From: CAWAMR01 sp963783095
GTDB taxonomy: Bacteria; Planctomycetota; Planctomycetia; Gemmatales; Gemmataceae
Length of the DNA stretch: 64,000 nt
Direction of reading: 5' to 3'
Assembly (NCBI GenBank): GCA_963783095.1
Contig: CAWAMR010000002.1
Coordinates: 186,001-250,000 of the forward strand
The translations under genes were made by a program, and so were the position numbers. The first letter of the stretch is position 1; the number at the start of each line of letters is the position of its first letter. The notes under the pieces were generated by a model. The model was not told the origin of the DNA, searched no databases, and worked only from the letters and a program-made list of their open reading frames with translations. Positions 8,494-17,677 of the stretch are shown one piece after another.

Positions 8494-11394
8494 TCAGCGT
8501 TTCCGAACTGCTTGTGCTTCCCTGGTCATGAAGGCATCGGTTTCCCCCTGGGCCAGTTCTTCCAACAGTTGATGAGACTGCTGCGTGTTGATCGATTGCA
8601 GAACTTGAATCGCACGCGCCTCCCGCATTCTTTCCCGACCCGGCTTGAGCAACTCGGGCGAAGCCAGCAATGCTCGAATCCGCATTTCGCTCTCGAACGA
8701 TGCCGGCTTTTTCAAGGCCGCCCGCAACAGAGGAACTGCCTCCTCTCCCGATTGCAACAATGCTTTCTGGGCTTGTTCGCGCACCGCGTATCTATCGTGA
8801 TCGAGTTCCGCGATCCATTGCCGCATTCGGGCGAGCTCTTCTTTGGTGGCCGGCTTGAGATGCTCTTTGAGCAGGTTGATCGAATCATTCGGATGCGCCA
8901 AGAGCGTATACATCGCTCGATAGGCTTTCCCGACGTCGTTGTGGGCCAGGTCGTCCCAGGTGGTTTTGCTCGGCAGAATGCTGGGGTCCGGTTTCAGATT
9001 CGCGGCAACTTCCCAGTCCCACAACAGAATCGTTGAATCCCCGCTTCCGGTAATCAAGGTCCGGCCATCGGCGGTAAAGAGCAAACAGTTGACATCGCCG
9101 CGATGGCCTTGCGGAAAGGCCGCGAGGAGGCGACCACTGCGGGATTCCACCAGACGAATCTCGCCCTGGCCGGCACAGGCGATGATCCGTCGATTCGGGG
9201 AACAGGCATAGGGGACATCCGAGCTATAACGCTTATGCAGCGAAGCCCGCTGGCGGTAGAAGCGACGAAATTTGAGAATCCACCGACTTATCCCCTCTGG
9301 AATCTCTGACTTGTTCTGGAACTTCATGGACTCCGGAAACAAGAACGCCACCAAGTCGTCCTCGTCGGGAGCTTGTTTGGGCTCTGGAACTTCCTTCCCT
9401 GTTTTCACATCGAAAATGGTCAGCGTCCTGTCGACCACCGAGCCTACGACCACGCGAGCTGAATCGTCAGTGAAGTCGACTGAGTCGATGCTCTCTTCTA
9501 CTATGGGAACAGACCAACATTCTTTGTCAGTGTTCATATCGAAAACACGCAAACATTTTTCAGATGCGGATGTGTAATACCGACCATTGGCAGAGAATGC
9601 CAATGTGCTGTACGTCAATACCCCCCGGAATTGCTTTTGACGTTGCCCATCCAGTGACAGAACGTGCGTTAGATTGGCTCCATCGAAGTCCAGCAAGACG
9701 AGCCATTTCCCATCATCTGTGAATTTCCACACACAGCCGGATTTGGAAAGCTTCGCCAGTCGCTTGCCCGTCGTCACATCCCAAACAACTACTGAATCCG
9801 CAGATGACTGGACCGCCAACACTCGACCATCGCGCGAGAACTGACAGTTGGTAAGGCTAGATCTCGATTCCCAATTTCTTATCAATTGTTCCCAGGTATG
9901 AATGGGCGGCCGATCGTAAATCGAAAATCGATATCCCTTACCCGTTCTCGGCTCCCAGACTTGGACATGGTCGTCTTTTCCACATCCTACCAGCGACTTT
10001 CCCCCGTCGAGAAAGTAATTGACAGATTTTGGTCTCGTTAGGTGCCGGCCGGTGGCAGTGTCCCAGAGCCGAGCTGCAAACGATCGATCGTGCGAAACAA
10101 GGAGTTGATCCTTCTCGCTGACGCACAGATATTCGATCGCGGCGGCGTGCTCATCCAATGATGTGCGATCGCGTCCGGTGTCCAGATCCTGAATCCGAAA
10201 GGGACTTCGAGTGATGAGAAGTTTGCAGTCAGCGCTCACCTGAAAATCGGACGCATCCACCTTGTCGGCTCGCAAGCATTGACCGGTGACGACATCGAAC
10301 CGGCGGAAACCGTGGACCCTATCCGATATCAGAAGCGTTCCATCGGCAGCAAACTCGAACTGGCACGTTAGTCTTTCGTAGTCATCGAACAGATTGTCGA
10401 GCAGCCAGGAGCCGGGAACTTCCTGTCCTGTTCTGACGGTTCGCACCGATAACCGACCTTCGCGAGTTACGATGGCTACGTATTTCCCATCGGGTGAGAG
10501 TTCAAATTCGGCCTTTTTGCGTTCAAGGATTGAGTTCCTACCCGTTTCGAACGATGAAAGTTCCTTGCGGGCCGCGATATCCCAAAACACCAGATGGTGT
10601 CTTACGCTTTCTTGTAGAGGGTTACGGTTACGGCCGGCTTTAGCCGGCTCGGTCACGGTCAGGTCAGCACCAATTATCTTGCCGTTCCCGGACCATTTTA
10701 CCTCGTAAGGTTGGCTTTTATCGGTTTTGAATGAAGTGATTTCTCGACCCGTTTCCAGATTCCACAACCGGAGTGTGCTGTCGGTAATTCCTGCCAGTGT
10801 TTGCCCATCGGGGGAAACGCGTTGCGCCTCACAGCCTGGCAATTGACGGATTTCTTTGCCGGTCTCGACATCGCAAACGATGGGCATATCGTCCTTGGAA
10901 ATAAGTATTTGCTTCCCGCCAAGAATGAAGCGACAACAAAAAGCTTCCATCCCGTTCGACTTAATCTCTCGCAGCAATTTCCCGGAAATCATATCCAACA
11001 GGAAGATGCGAGAATCGTCCCGCGCTTCTCCCGGCTGCGACCCAACGGCGATCATACTTTTTCGATCTGGGGAGATCTGAAGCATGGCAGGCTCATAGGA
11101 TTTCCCCAAACAAGCCGACCATAGTTCCTTGCCGGTAGCCATTTCCCAGAGCCGAACGGTGGATCCCTCTGCTGTGGCGAAAAACTTGCTATCGCTGGAA
11201 ATCGCCATCGAGGCAGGATTTGTGGAAGGCCGAAATCGAGTCGTGCCCAGCCGTGCGCTGGCTCCATGCGGAAGCGGATCGCCATAGCGATCGAGTCGCT
11301 CCGGCTCCTTTGCCGAAAGAACCGGTAGGTGTCCGATGAGCAACAAGCAAGAGATCACTGCCCGATACATATTGGAGTTCCCGGTTCGAAACAA
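8494..11394 (-). CDS. Large secreted WD40 beta-propeller protein
   Basis: Intact 966-residue protein with a signal peptide (YRAVISCLLLIGHLPVLSAKE), followed by at least ten WD40-type repeats, enough for two propellers. Visible units include MAISSDSKFFATAEGSTVRLW, LAGITDSTLRLWNLETG, VLAVQSSADSVVVWDVTTG and LLFTADGRTLITGSGDSTILLW. The last 130 residues are an all-helical tail (IAELDHDRYAVREQAQKALL) of the HEAT-like kind often found after WD40 domains in planctomycetes. These proteins are thought to be scaffolds; no catalytic motif is seen. The start at 11394 gives nine residues before a second ATG at 11370, which is the better signal-peptide start. Upstream on the same strand lies the isochorismatase-like gene. 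Confidence 0.88.
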   Translation of the reverse strand: MFRTGNSNMYRAVISCLLLIGHLPVLSAKEPERLDRYGDPLPHGASARLGTTRFRPSTNPASMAISSDSKFFATAEGSTVRLWEMATGKELWSACLGKSYEPAMLQISPDRKSMIAVGSQPGEARDDSRIFLLDMISGKLLREIKSNGMEAFCCRFILGGKQILISKDDMPIVCDVETGKEIRQLPGCEAQRVSPDGQTLAGITDSTLRLWNLETGREITSFKTDKSQPYEVKWSGNGKIIGADLTVTEPAKAGRNRNPLQESVRHHLVFWDIAARKELSSFETGRNSILERKKAEFELSPDGKYVAIVTREGRLSVRTVRTGQEVPGSWLLDNLFDDYERLTCQFEFAADGTLLISDRVHGFRRFDVVTGQCLRADKVDASDFQVSADCKLLITRSPFRIQDLDTGRDRTSLDEHAAAIEYLCVSEKDQLLVSHDRSFAARLWDTATGRHLTRPKSVNYFLDGGKSLVGCGKDDHVQVWEPRTGKGYRFSIYDRPPIHTWEQLIRNWESRSSLTNCQFSRDGRVLAVQSSADSVVVWDVTTGKRLAKLSKSGCVWKFTDDGKWLVLLDFDGANLTHVLSLDGQRQKQFRGVLTYSTLAFSANGRYYTSASEKCLRVFDMNTDKECWSVPIVEESIDSVDFTDDSARVVVGSVVDRTLTIFDVKTGKEVPEPKQAPDEDDLVAFLFPESMKFQNKSEIPEGISRWILKFRRFYRQRASLHKRYSSDVPYACSPNRRIIACAGQGEIRLVESRSGRLLAAFPQGHRGDVNCLLFTADGRTLITGSGDSTILLWDWEVAANLKPDPSILPSKTTWDDLAHNDVGKAYRAMYTLLAHPNDSINLLKEHLKPATKEELARMRQWIAELDHDRYAVREQAQKALLQSGEEAVPLLRAALKKPASFESEMRIRALLASPELLKPGRERMREARAIQVLQSINTQQSHQLLEELAQGETDAFMTREAQAVRKR

Positions 11395-11467
11395 TTGTCA
11401 TTGCTTCAGGGATCAAAGACAACGTGAGGTATGATTGGAACCGATTCCGACAGCGATTGCAAGTGGT

Positions 11468-12139
11468 CTATCTTCGCAAATAATCGAGCGTCTCCTCCAA
11501 TCCAACCACATCCGCAAACCGGGCCTGAATGTCGAAGAGTGTCCATTCGTGGGCTATTTCCGAGCGATCTTCCACCGCCTCCCGCATAATAATCGGCCGA
11601 AATTCATAACTCTTGGCATCGGTCGCGGTTGCTCGGACACAAGCACTCGTCGAGCATCCGGTAATGAGCAGGGTGTCAACTCCCTTGCCGACCAAATGCC
11701 CGGCCAAAGGCGTACCCGCGAAGGCGCTGGCATGTTCCTTGTGGATGATGTAATCCGCCGATGTCGGTTTGACTCGTTCGTCGATTTCACAGGCACGCAC
11801 ATCCCACTTTCGGAACTTCGGTGAGAAATCTGCTGCCGACTTGAGTTGAGGCTCATCGTGATAGGCAGAAGTGGTGTAAATGATCGGCAAATTCTTCGAT
11901 CGGGAAACGGTAAGCAACTTCTGAATGGCGACGATCGCGGAATCGAGTCGGGCGGAGCCTCCAGCGTAGGCCGGGTCCGTCCAGCCGTAAGCCATGTCAA
12001 TGACGACCAATGCCGGATGTTTACCGAAGCCAAAGCGTCCCTGAAAGATGCCGCGTTCTTTGTAATAGGCATCGACTTCAGCCATTGCGGCCTGCAACGT
12101 TTCCATTGGTGTCATGGAAATTGCTCGCTTATCTTGCAA
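11468..12139 (-). CDS. Isochorismatase-fold cysteine hydrolase (N-carbamoylsarcosine amidase-like)
   Basis: Cysteine hydrolase of the isochorismatase superfamily, 223 residues. The putative catalytic triad is visible: aspartate in ALVVIDMAYGWTDP, lysine in YIIHKEHASAF and cysteine in LLITGCSTSACVRATA. The YGWTDP stretch and the closing REAVEDRSEIAHEWTLFDI match the N-carbamoylsarcosine amidase-like branch rather than nicotinamidase. Likely chemistry is amide hydrolysis of a small carbamoyl or amide compound; the real substrate is unknown. An inner ATG at 12115 is a possible alternative start. The gene lies downstream of clpX on the same strand, but an intrinsic terminator separates them. Confidence 0.85.
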   Translation of the reverse strand: MQDKRAISMTPMETLQAAMAEVDAYYKERGIFQGRFGFGKHPALVVIDMAYGWTDPAYAGGSARLDSAIVAIQKLLTVSRSKNLPIIYTTSAYHDEPQLKSAADFSPKFRKWDVRACEIDERVKPTSADYIIHKEHASAFAGTPLAGHLVGKGVDTLLITGCSTSACVRATATDAKSYEFRPIIMREAVEDRSEIAHEWTLFDIQARFADVVGLEETLDYLRR

Positions 12140-12142
12140 TGC

Positions 12143-12163
12143 GCATAAGCGAGACGCTTATGC
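12143..12163. repeat. Short perfect palindrome upstream of the isochorismatase-like gene
   Basis: GCATAAGCG and its exact reverse complement are separated by three bases (AGA), immediately 5' of the minus-strand start at 12139. It is an RNA hairpin or a dimer-binding operator in the leader of that gene. Nothing further supports either reading. Confidence 0.5.
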
Positions 12164-12171
12164 TACGAAAG

Positions 12172-12213
12172 AAAAAAGACCCCAGCCCTCGATAAGGGGC
12201 AGGGGTCTTTCGG
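12172..12213 (-). terminator. Intrinsic terminator of clpX
   Basis: The arms AAAGACCCC (from 12175) and GGGGTCTTT (to 12210) form a strong hairpin. Read on the minus strand it is followed directly by a run of six T, in the position expected 14 bases after the clpX stop. Confidence 0.85.
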
Positions 12214-12226
12214 ATAAGGTTCTTTC

Positions 12227-13516
12227 TCAGGCGCTCTTCTTATCCAGCTTTTTGTCGAACAGCGGTACCCGGCCTTGAACCACCGCGTCGGTAACCGTGT
12301 GCTTGCCCTTGTGTTCCAGATCGGGCAGGTCGTACATGAAGTCGAGCATCACTTCTTCCACGATGCTTCGCAAGGCTCGCGCACCCGTGTCTCTGGCCCT
12401 GGCCCGGCGTGCGATTTCTCGAAGTGCGGCCGGATCGAACTCTAATTCCGCACCTTCCATCTCGAAGAGTTTTTGGTACTGCCGAACCAGTGCGTTTCGA
12501 GGTTCGGTGAGAATTTTCACCAGCGAGTCCTCATCCAGAGGATCCAGAGGTGCCAGTACGGGGAGCCGACCGACAAATTCGGGAATCATGCCGAAGTCGC
12601 ACAAGTCATCGCTCGTCACCTGACTCAACATCTCTCCCAGGTCGTTTTCGCGCGTTTCCGCCGATGATCCGAAGCCGATCGTCTTGCGACCGATTCGACT
12701 GGAGATGATGTTGTCCAGACCGACAAATGTTCCGCCGCAGATGAACAGGATATTGCTGGTATCGATCTGAATGTATTGCTGTTCCGGATGCTTTCGGCCG
12801 CCCTGGGGCGGGACGTTGCTGACGGTTCCTTCGAGCATCTTGAGCAAAGCCTGCTGCACGCCCTCGCCGGAAACGTCGCGCGTGATGCTGACGTTCTGCG
12901 AGGTCTTGGCAATCTTGTCGATTTCGTCAACGTAAACGATGCCGCGCTGAGCTGCTTCAATGTCGAAGTCGGCCGCGTGAAGTAATTTGAGGAGGAGGTT
13001 CTCGACATCTTCGCCGACATAGCCGGCCTCGGTCAACGTGGTGGCGTCGCCGATGGCAAACGGGACATCGAGAATTTTCGCCAGCGTTCGGGCCAACAAC
13101 GTCTTGCCGCTGCCGGTTGGGCCGATGAGAAGGATGTTGCTCTTATCGACTTCAACTTCCCCGCGCCCCCCTTCGCCGAGACTGAGCCGTTTGTAGTGAT
13201 TGTGAACGGCGACGGAGAGCACTTTCTTGGCACGAGATTGACCGATGACGTACTGGTCGAGTTTTTCTTTGATGTTGCGGGGAGAAGGGATATTGGTGAC
13301 GGAATTGCGATTGGTGCCGCGCCGGCGTTTTTCCTGATCGATAATGGACTGGCACAGCTCGATACATTCGCCGCAGATGTAAACGTCGCCCGGACCCTCG
13401 ACCAGCGGGCCGACGTCGCGGTGACTCTTCCTGCAAAAGGAACAGTACGCGTTTCGGTTCCGGCCGGTGTTTCCGGTGGGTCGTCGTCCGCCATCGACGG
13501 AATCTTTCGTGGCCAT
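12227..13516 (-). CDS. clpX: ATP-dependent Clp protease ATP-binding subunit ClpX
   Basis: AAA+ unfoldase that recognises tagged or damaged proteins and feeds them to ClpP. The N-terminal zinc-binding domain has the four cysteines in CSFCRK and YICGECIELC. Walker A is LIGPTGSGKTLLA, Walker B IVYVDEIDKIA, and the pore-loop region contains GYVGEDVEN. Sensor 2 is in ARDTGARALRSIVEEV, and a ClpP-docking tripeptide-type loop lies in the IGFGSSAET region. The length of 429 residues is normal and the frame intact. The clpP gene is not in the window. A terminator follows directly. Confidence 0.97.
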   Translation of the reverse strand: MATKDSVDGGRRPTGNTGRNRNAYCSFCRKSHRDVGPLVEGPGDVYICGECIELCQSIIDQEKRRRGTNRNSVTNIPSPRNIKEKLDQYVIGQSRAKKVLSVAVHNHYKRLSLGEGGRGEVEVDKSNILLIGPTGSGKTLLARTLAKILDVPFAIGDATTLTEAGYVGEDVENLLLKLLHAADFDIEAAQRGIVYVDEIDKIAKTSQNVSITRDVSGEGVQQALLKMLEGTVSNVPPQGGRKHPEQQYIQIDTSNILFICGGTFVGLDNIISSRIGRKTIGFGSSAETRENDLGEMLSQVTSDDLCDFGMIPEFVGRLPVLAPLDPLDEDSLVKILTEPRNALVRQYQKLFEMEGAELEFDPAALREIARRARARDTGARALRSIVEEVMLDFMYDLPDLEHKGKHTVTDAVVQGRVPLFDKKLDKKSA

Positions 13517-13665
13517 TCACTCTCCCCGATATGCTGTGCCGAGTCCAACAGGACTGGTTGTTTTTCTAGGAAGCCGGTTCCAGGTGCCCCAAAGTGTAAT
13601 GAATACACGGGGTAGATGGAGATTGTACGGCAGACCAATTACCAACGTAAGGCCGATCACAAGGA

Positions 13666-14013
13666 TTATGTCGATGGTGGGGTGGAATCCGGTTCCTGCT
13701 TTGGCGATTCAGCAGGTTTTACCGGAGATGCCTTCGGTACTAGTTTTTCCTTGATGCGCACGGCAACCCTGGCCCGAATCTTGTCGTATTCTTCCTGATT
13801 CAACTCGCCGCGCTCATACATGGCGCGAAAGGAGGTCAACTGATCGACATCCTTGCTATCCTCAATCATCTGCCGTTTCCGCCAGCGATCGACATAAGAC
13901 AATATCAACGCTCCCGCGAGCAAAGTAGCCATCAAGATACCAACGACGAGCCAGAACCCTTCATCCTGGAGCAACTCGCCAATATCTCTGCGGGCAAGAA
14001 GGGGTTCGATCAT
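13666..14013 (-). CDS. Small membrane protein with SHOCT-like C-terminus
   Basis: A 115-residue protein with one transmembrane helix (WLVVGILMATLLAGALILSY, about residues 22-41), then a basic stretch, and a short helical motif LTSFRAMYERGELNQEEYDK resembling a SHOCT domain, a small module often found at protein C-termini and linked to oligomerisation. The tail is proline-rich. Topology predicts a short outside N-terminus and a cytoplasmic C-terminus. It lies upstream of clpX on the same strand, about 150 bases away, so it may be co-transcribed. Function unknown. Confidence 0.75.
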   Translation of the reverse strand: MIEPLLARRDIGELLQDEGFWLVVGILMATLLAGALILSYVDRWRKRQMIEDSKDVDQLTSFRAMYERGELNQEEYDKIRARVAVRIKEKLVPKASPVKPAESPKQEPDSTPPST

Positions 14014-14234
14014 GCGAGTTCCCTACCTTCTAACACAAGCGATGGATTGCATCTTTTTTTGGAAGGAAGCAATCGCATCAATCTTGCCTACGCCAACCAT
14101 TATAGCGCCCGCTGGGGAAAACTGAAGCAAAACTTATCGGTTTGAGATGAAAAGTGTAGCAGCGCGCTCCACAAAGTAGGAAGATGCGGAGAAGTCGATG
14201 TGAAACGGAAAAGCCGGTGCGTTGTCTCTCGTAG

Positions 14235-14254
14235 TGCAAGCGTCCTCGCTTGCA
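14235..14254. repeat. Perfect 8-bp hairpin
   Basis: TGCAAGCG and CGCTTGCA are separated by TCCT. The core resembles the GCAAGCG words repeated in the 15.1-15.3 kb repeat cluster. Confidence 0.6.
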
Positions 14255-14301
14255 AAGAAGCTGCCCTTGCTCCGGAATGATTGCCTTCTCAGCGACCGTG
14301 A

Positions 14302-14501
14302 AGCCGCGACTCGAAGCATCGCGTCGGAGTGCTCAGGCTGTCATAAAACTAATTCGCGCTGCGTAGAGGAGCGCGGAGCCGCAATGACCTCATCATTGCA
14401 ACTATGCCATGCAGCGATTGCGACGCCGCGCTCCTCTACGCAGCGCGAAAGCGCGTTTGGCTGAATGGCAGCTTCTGCACGCGATGCTTCGAGTCGCGGC
14501 T
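14302..14501. repeat. Nested inverted repeat of about 200 bases
   Basis: Two pairs of perfect arms are nested. The outer pair is 23 bases (14302-14324 and 14479-14501). The inner pair is 24 bases (14353-14376 and 14426-14449). A small hairpin (GCAATGA/TCATTGC, 14381-14399) lies in the centre. Perfect identity of long arms suggests a recent or maintained element, such as a REP/MITE-like sequence, rather than a terminator. Confidence 0.85.
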
Positions 14502-14549
14502 ACACGTTTGTGGTTGTTTAGCACTTACCAAAGACTGGGGGAAAACATC

Positions 14550-15116
14550 ATGCGTTCTTTAATTGGAAGTTTCATGGTTGTAGTTTTGTGTTTGTCGGGA
14601 ATCTCCACTCGCGCGGAAGATCCGAAAACTAAAGACGGCTGGAAGGAATTGTTCAACGGCAAGGATCTGACCGGCTGGGGCTATCCAGGGGGAGAGCCGT
14701 TCGACGGCAAAACCGAAGCGAGCGATAAACGCTATTCCGCCAAGGCTGGGATTCTCGTGGTGAATCCGGGGAAGGGAATCAAGCAGCTTTGGACAACCGA
14801 GAAATTCCCCAAAGACTTCGAGCTTCGTCTGGAATTCCGCGCAGCGGTGAACGCGGATAGCGGGCTATTCGTTCGGCAGCCTCAGTTACAGGTCCGCGAC
14901 TACCTCGTGGCAGGCCCTTATAAGACACTGAAGAAGTATAAGCCGCAGGATTGGAACGAGATTGTGGTGGTGGTGAAGGGAACGATGGCGCACTGCACTT
15001 GCAATGGCGAAGTGTTGGAGGCAGCACTAAAGGTTCCTGAGACGGGAGGTATTGGATTGGAAGCCGATCGGGGCCAGATGGAGTATCGCAACATTCGGTT
15101 GAAGGAAATCAAATAG
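14550..15116 (+). CDS. Secreted DUF1080 (3-keto-disaccharide hydrolase-like) protein
   Basis: Exported single-domain DUF1080 protein; members are concanavalin-like jelly rolls, some shown to hydrolyse 3-keto-glycosides. The ATG at 14550 begins a signal peptide (SLIGSFMVVVLCLSGISTRA). Family hallmarks follow: GWKELFNGKDLTGW, FELRLEFRA, NADSGLFVR, DWNEIVVVVKG, CTCNGEVL and GGIGLEADRGQMEYRNIRLK to the C-terminus. The length of 188 residues is at the short end for the family, but complete. A longer open frame reaches back to 14409 into the palindrome and is rejected as a start because the signal peptide lies at 14550. Confidence 0.9.
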   Translation: MRSLIGSFMVVVLCLSGISTRAEDPKTKDGWKELFNGKDLTGWGYPGGEPFDGKTEASDKRYSAKAGILVVNPGKGIKQLWTTEKFPKDFELRLEFRAAVNADSGLFVRQPQLQVRDYLVAGPYKTLKKYKPQDWNEIVVVVKGTMAHCTCNGEVLEAALKVPETGGIGLEADRGQMEYRNIRLKEIK

Positions 15117-15130
15117 GAAGGTGGTGTCGC

Positions 15131-15308
15131 GTTCAACCCTTGCTTGCGCTGCGGGCTCACCGACTCATCACGCGACTTGCGGAATTGGATCTTCCCGACC
15201 CTCATCGGAGCGGAGCCCGCAGCGCAAGCAAGGTTCAAGCGTTCAACCCTTGCTTGTGCTGCGGGCTCCCCGACTCATCAACCCTTGCTTGCGCTGCGGG
15301 CTCCCTGA
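15131..15308. repeat. Direct and inverted copies of a 23-27 base repeat
   Basis: The word ACCCTTGCTTGCGCTGCGGG occurs three times in direct orientation (within 15131-15158, 15241-15268 with one change, and from 15281), each followed by GCTC and a CGACTCATCA-like tail. It occurs once inverted (15213-15233). The array ends within a few bases of the desaturase stop at 15313. It lies between convergent genes, so hairpins between copies could also end transcription. Confidence 0.85.
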
Positions 15309-15312
15309 CTCA

Positions 15313-16485
15313 TCACGCCCCTTGCGGCAGCGGAGAAGTCGTGTCGGCCCTACCAAGTTCTCTCAAGAAGCGGTAATGCGAAACGATTCCCGCCCAAAAA
15401 GTCTTGTGGAAGGAGTAACGTACTCCAAACTCCTTGCAGGTCTGCTCCACGATCTTCGACAACGCAGGATAGTGGATGTGGCAAATCTTCGGGAACAGAT
15501 GGTGGACGATCTGGAAGTTCAATCCCCCCAAATACCACGACAGGATCCGGCTCCCTCGGGCAAAATCGACGGTCGTTTCCACCTGATGAATCGACCAGGC
15601 GTGTTCCATTCGCATTGTACCTTCGATCGGCATCGGAAAATCGGCATCTTCAACACAGTGCGCCAGTTGGAACACGATGCTCATGATGATGCTCGTGATG
15701 GTTGTAACAATCACGTAGAACAGCAGCACCATCCACCACGGAAAGAAGAACATCGGAAGCACGAAGTACAAACCGACGCTGACCAGTTTCCCTACCGCAA
15801 ACACTACCAGATCCCATCCCTTCGGACGGGGAATTCGATGCGGCCCAATCGTGCCGACGAGCGCATCGCGGAAATCGCCGTAAAGGTGCCAGCGAATCGC
15901 CATCAGGCCGTATAAGGGCCAAAGGTAAAACTGCTGCCAACGGTGATACCACCGGCGCGGTTGATGGGGTGAGAGTCGAATCAGATTTCCAACATCAATG
16001 TCGGTATCCTGACCCGTCACGTTTACATACGTGTGGTGGAAGATGGCGTGTTTCCAGTACCACAGGTACGAAGATGCCCCGATCAGATCGAGTGTCCAGG
16101 CTGCAAGTTTGTTGATCGATTCCGAGTTCGAGTAGCCGTGATGGCCGCCGTCGTGTTGAATGGCAAACCCAACCCCTGCCATCGAGAAGGCCAGGGAGAC
16201 TGCTCCCAGCAATCCTTGCCACCAGGTTTCCGCGAAGAAAACCAGCATGATATAGGAACCCGCGAACCAGGAGAGGATCATGAATGTCTTCAAATACATC
16301 CAGATGCTGTCGCGTTCGCGGAGGCGATTGGTCTTGAAGTAAGAATCGACGCGCTGTCGAAGTTCGGGCAAAAAGCTGTGATCCGGCGGAAATTTCGGGC
16401 GTTTATCAACCTGTCCTCCAGGCATCGTCGTCGGGGTGGGTTTATCGACGGATGCTTCGGAGTGAATGAATGGAGCCACTCCCAT
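15313..16485 (-). CDS. Membrane fatty-acid desaturase (acyl-lipid/linoleoyl-CoA type)
   Basis: Integral membrane di-iron desaturase that introduces a cis double bond into fatty acyl chains. The three histidine boxes are present and ordered: HDGGHHGYS, HHTYVNVTGQDTDID and QIVHHLFPKICHIHYP. The glutamine before the last HH is the mark of front-end/acyl-lipid desaturases. Hydrophobic segments flank the boxes (MILSWFAGSYIMLVFFAETW; VSLAFSMAGVGFAIQ; LYFVLPMFFFPWWMVLLFYV). The open frame extends to 16830, but the first 115 residues are unlike any desaturase and read through a dispersed repeat. The ATG at 16485 (GVAPFIHSEAS) gives about 390 residues, a normal length. It is divergent from murB. Confidence 0.88.
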   Translation of the reverse strand: MGVAPFIHSEASVDKPTPTTMPGGQVDKRPKFPPDHSFLPELRQRVDSYFKTNRLRERDSIWMYLKTFMILSWFAGSYIMLVFFAETWWQGLLGAVSLAFSMAGVGFAIQHDGGHHGYSNSESINKLAAWTLDLIGASSYLWYWKHAIFHHTYVNVTGQDTDIDVGNLIRLSPHQPRRWYHRWQQFYLWPLYGLMAIRWHLYGDFRDALVGTIGPHRIPRPKGWDLVVFAVGKLVSVGLYFVLPMFFFPWWMVLLFYVIVTTITSIIMSIVFQLAHCVEDADFPMPIEGTMRMEHAWSIHQVETTVDFARGSRILSWYLGGLNFQIVHHLFPKICHIHYPALSKIVEQTCKEFGVRYSFHKTFWAGIVSHYRFLRELGRADTTSPLPQGA

Positions 16486-16703
16486 AATTCGGCTTCCCGT
16501 TTCTGAAAAATGCGTTACCCAGTCGGGTGGTAGAGGATAATCCGGTCCTAAAAAATAATCAACCCATCTCTTATTGTATGATTTTGCAGCCGATGGTCCG
16601 GTATTGCTCGAAGAAGAATTGATTAAACTCCACTTCCGCACCCGACTAACCGGGAAAAGGAACCCAACTTCCGCGAGATAGTTGCCTGCCATCCCGAGCC
16701 TTC

Positions 16704-16730
16704 CCCGAATTCTGGCGAATTCGGCTACGG
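16704..16730. repeat. Half-copy of the dispersed 27-base inverted-repeat family
   Basis: CCCGAATTCTGGCGAATTCGGCTACGG matches one arm of the palindromes at 23782-23846 and 60911-60970. Here a single arm sits in the promoter region between the desaturase and murB genes. Confidence 0.85.
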
Positions 16731-16798
16731 AACACTTCACTCGCCGGTTTTCGCTCGAACATCTATGATATTCTCTGATGGCTTCAGGAGACATCCGC

Positions 16799-17677
16799 AT
16801 GGCATTCCCCGATGAGTTCGCCGAGATCACACAGTACCGGCATTCGCTGGCACCGTTTATTCATTTGCGGATTGGCGGCCCTGCGGAGTACCTGGTTACT
16901 CCCCGAAATCGACAGGAACTTGCACGCGTTCTGATCGCCTGTCAGAAGGAAAAACTCCCCTTTCGCGTCCTGGGTGTCGGCACCAACCTGATCGTCCGCG
17001 ACGAAGGGATTGCCGGTGTCGTCATCCGGCTCATCGCCCCGGAATTCACGCAAATCGCGGTGGATGGAAACCGTGTGATCGCCGGCGGGGGAGCATCCGT
17101 GTCTACGGTCATCGCGGAGGCTGCGACACATCAACTCGCCGGATTGGAAACATTGGTCGGCATTGTCGCCACCCTCGGTGGTGCGTGCGCTGTAATGCCG
17201 GCGACCGAAGCGGTGAAATTGCCGATCATGTTCGCCGAATCGAAGTTCTGGACGAATCGGGAAAGATTCAAATCCGCAATCGCTCCGATGTACATTTTGG
17301 CGATCAGACCAGCGACCTTGAAGACCCGGTGGTGCTGTCTGTAGAGTTTGCACTGGACAAAGACCGCCCCGAAGCGATCGTCAAACGAATGCGCCGGGCC
17401 TGGATTCATCGCAAGGCCGCGCAGCCTTTCAGCTTCCAGGCCGCCGTTCGGATGTTCAAAAATCCGCCGCGGCTATCAGGCATCGAGTCTCATCGATCAG
17501 GCCGGACTTGCACGAACCAAAGTAGGCGCTGCCGAGGTAAGCGAACGAAATACCAACTTTGTGGTCGCACATCCAGGCACGACCGCCAATGACGTGATAG
17601 GCTTGTTGGAGGTTGTGCAGAAAAAGGTCCATGAGATCAGCGGTGTCCATCTGGAACGCGAACTCAGCGTGTGGTAA
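16799..17677 (+). CDS. murB: UDP-N-acetylenolpyruvoylglucosamine reductase, two frameshifts
   Basis: FAD enzyme that completes UDP-N-acetylmuramate synthesis for peptidoglycan. The N-terminal FAD domain shows HLRIGGPAEYLVTPRN, FRVLGVGTNLIVRDEG and GLETLVGIVATLGGA. The frame breaks near 17182; one added base gives GGALRCNAGDRSGEIADHV, the expected FAD-binding continuation. The MurB C-terminal domain follows with FSFQAAVRMFKNP, breaks again near 17472, and resumes with QASSLIDQAGLARTKVGAAE and RNTNFVVAHPG to the TAA at 17675. AGGAGA precedes the ATG at 16799, favouring it over 16778. Because MurB is normally essential, two frameshifts point to consensus errors. Its presence fits modern evidence that planctomycetes make peptidoglycan. 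Confidence 0.93.

Larger units (their letters stand above)
14014..14549. other. Gene-free 536 bases holding palindromic repeats
   Basis: No credible gene is seen. The short open frames here are repeat-derived. The stretch separates the divergent SHOCT-like and DUF1080 genes, so promoters of both should lie here, but I could not identify convincing -35/-10 boxes. It holds the hairpin at 14235-14254 and the nested palindrome at 14302-14501. Confidence 0.6.

Noticed and set aside
16486..16830. 115-residue N-terminal extension of the desaturase
   Set aside because: It reads through a dispersed repeat and promoter DNA and is unlike desaturases; the ATG at 16485 fits better.
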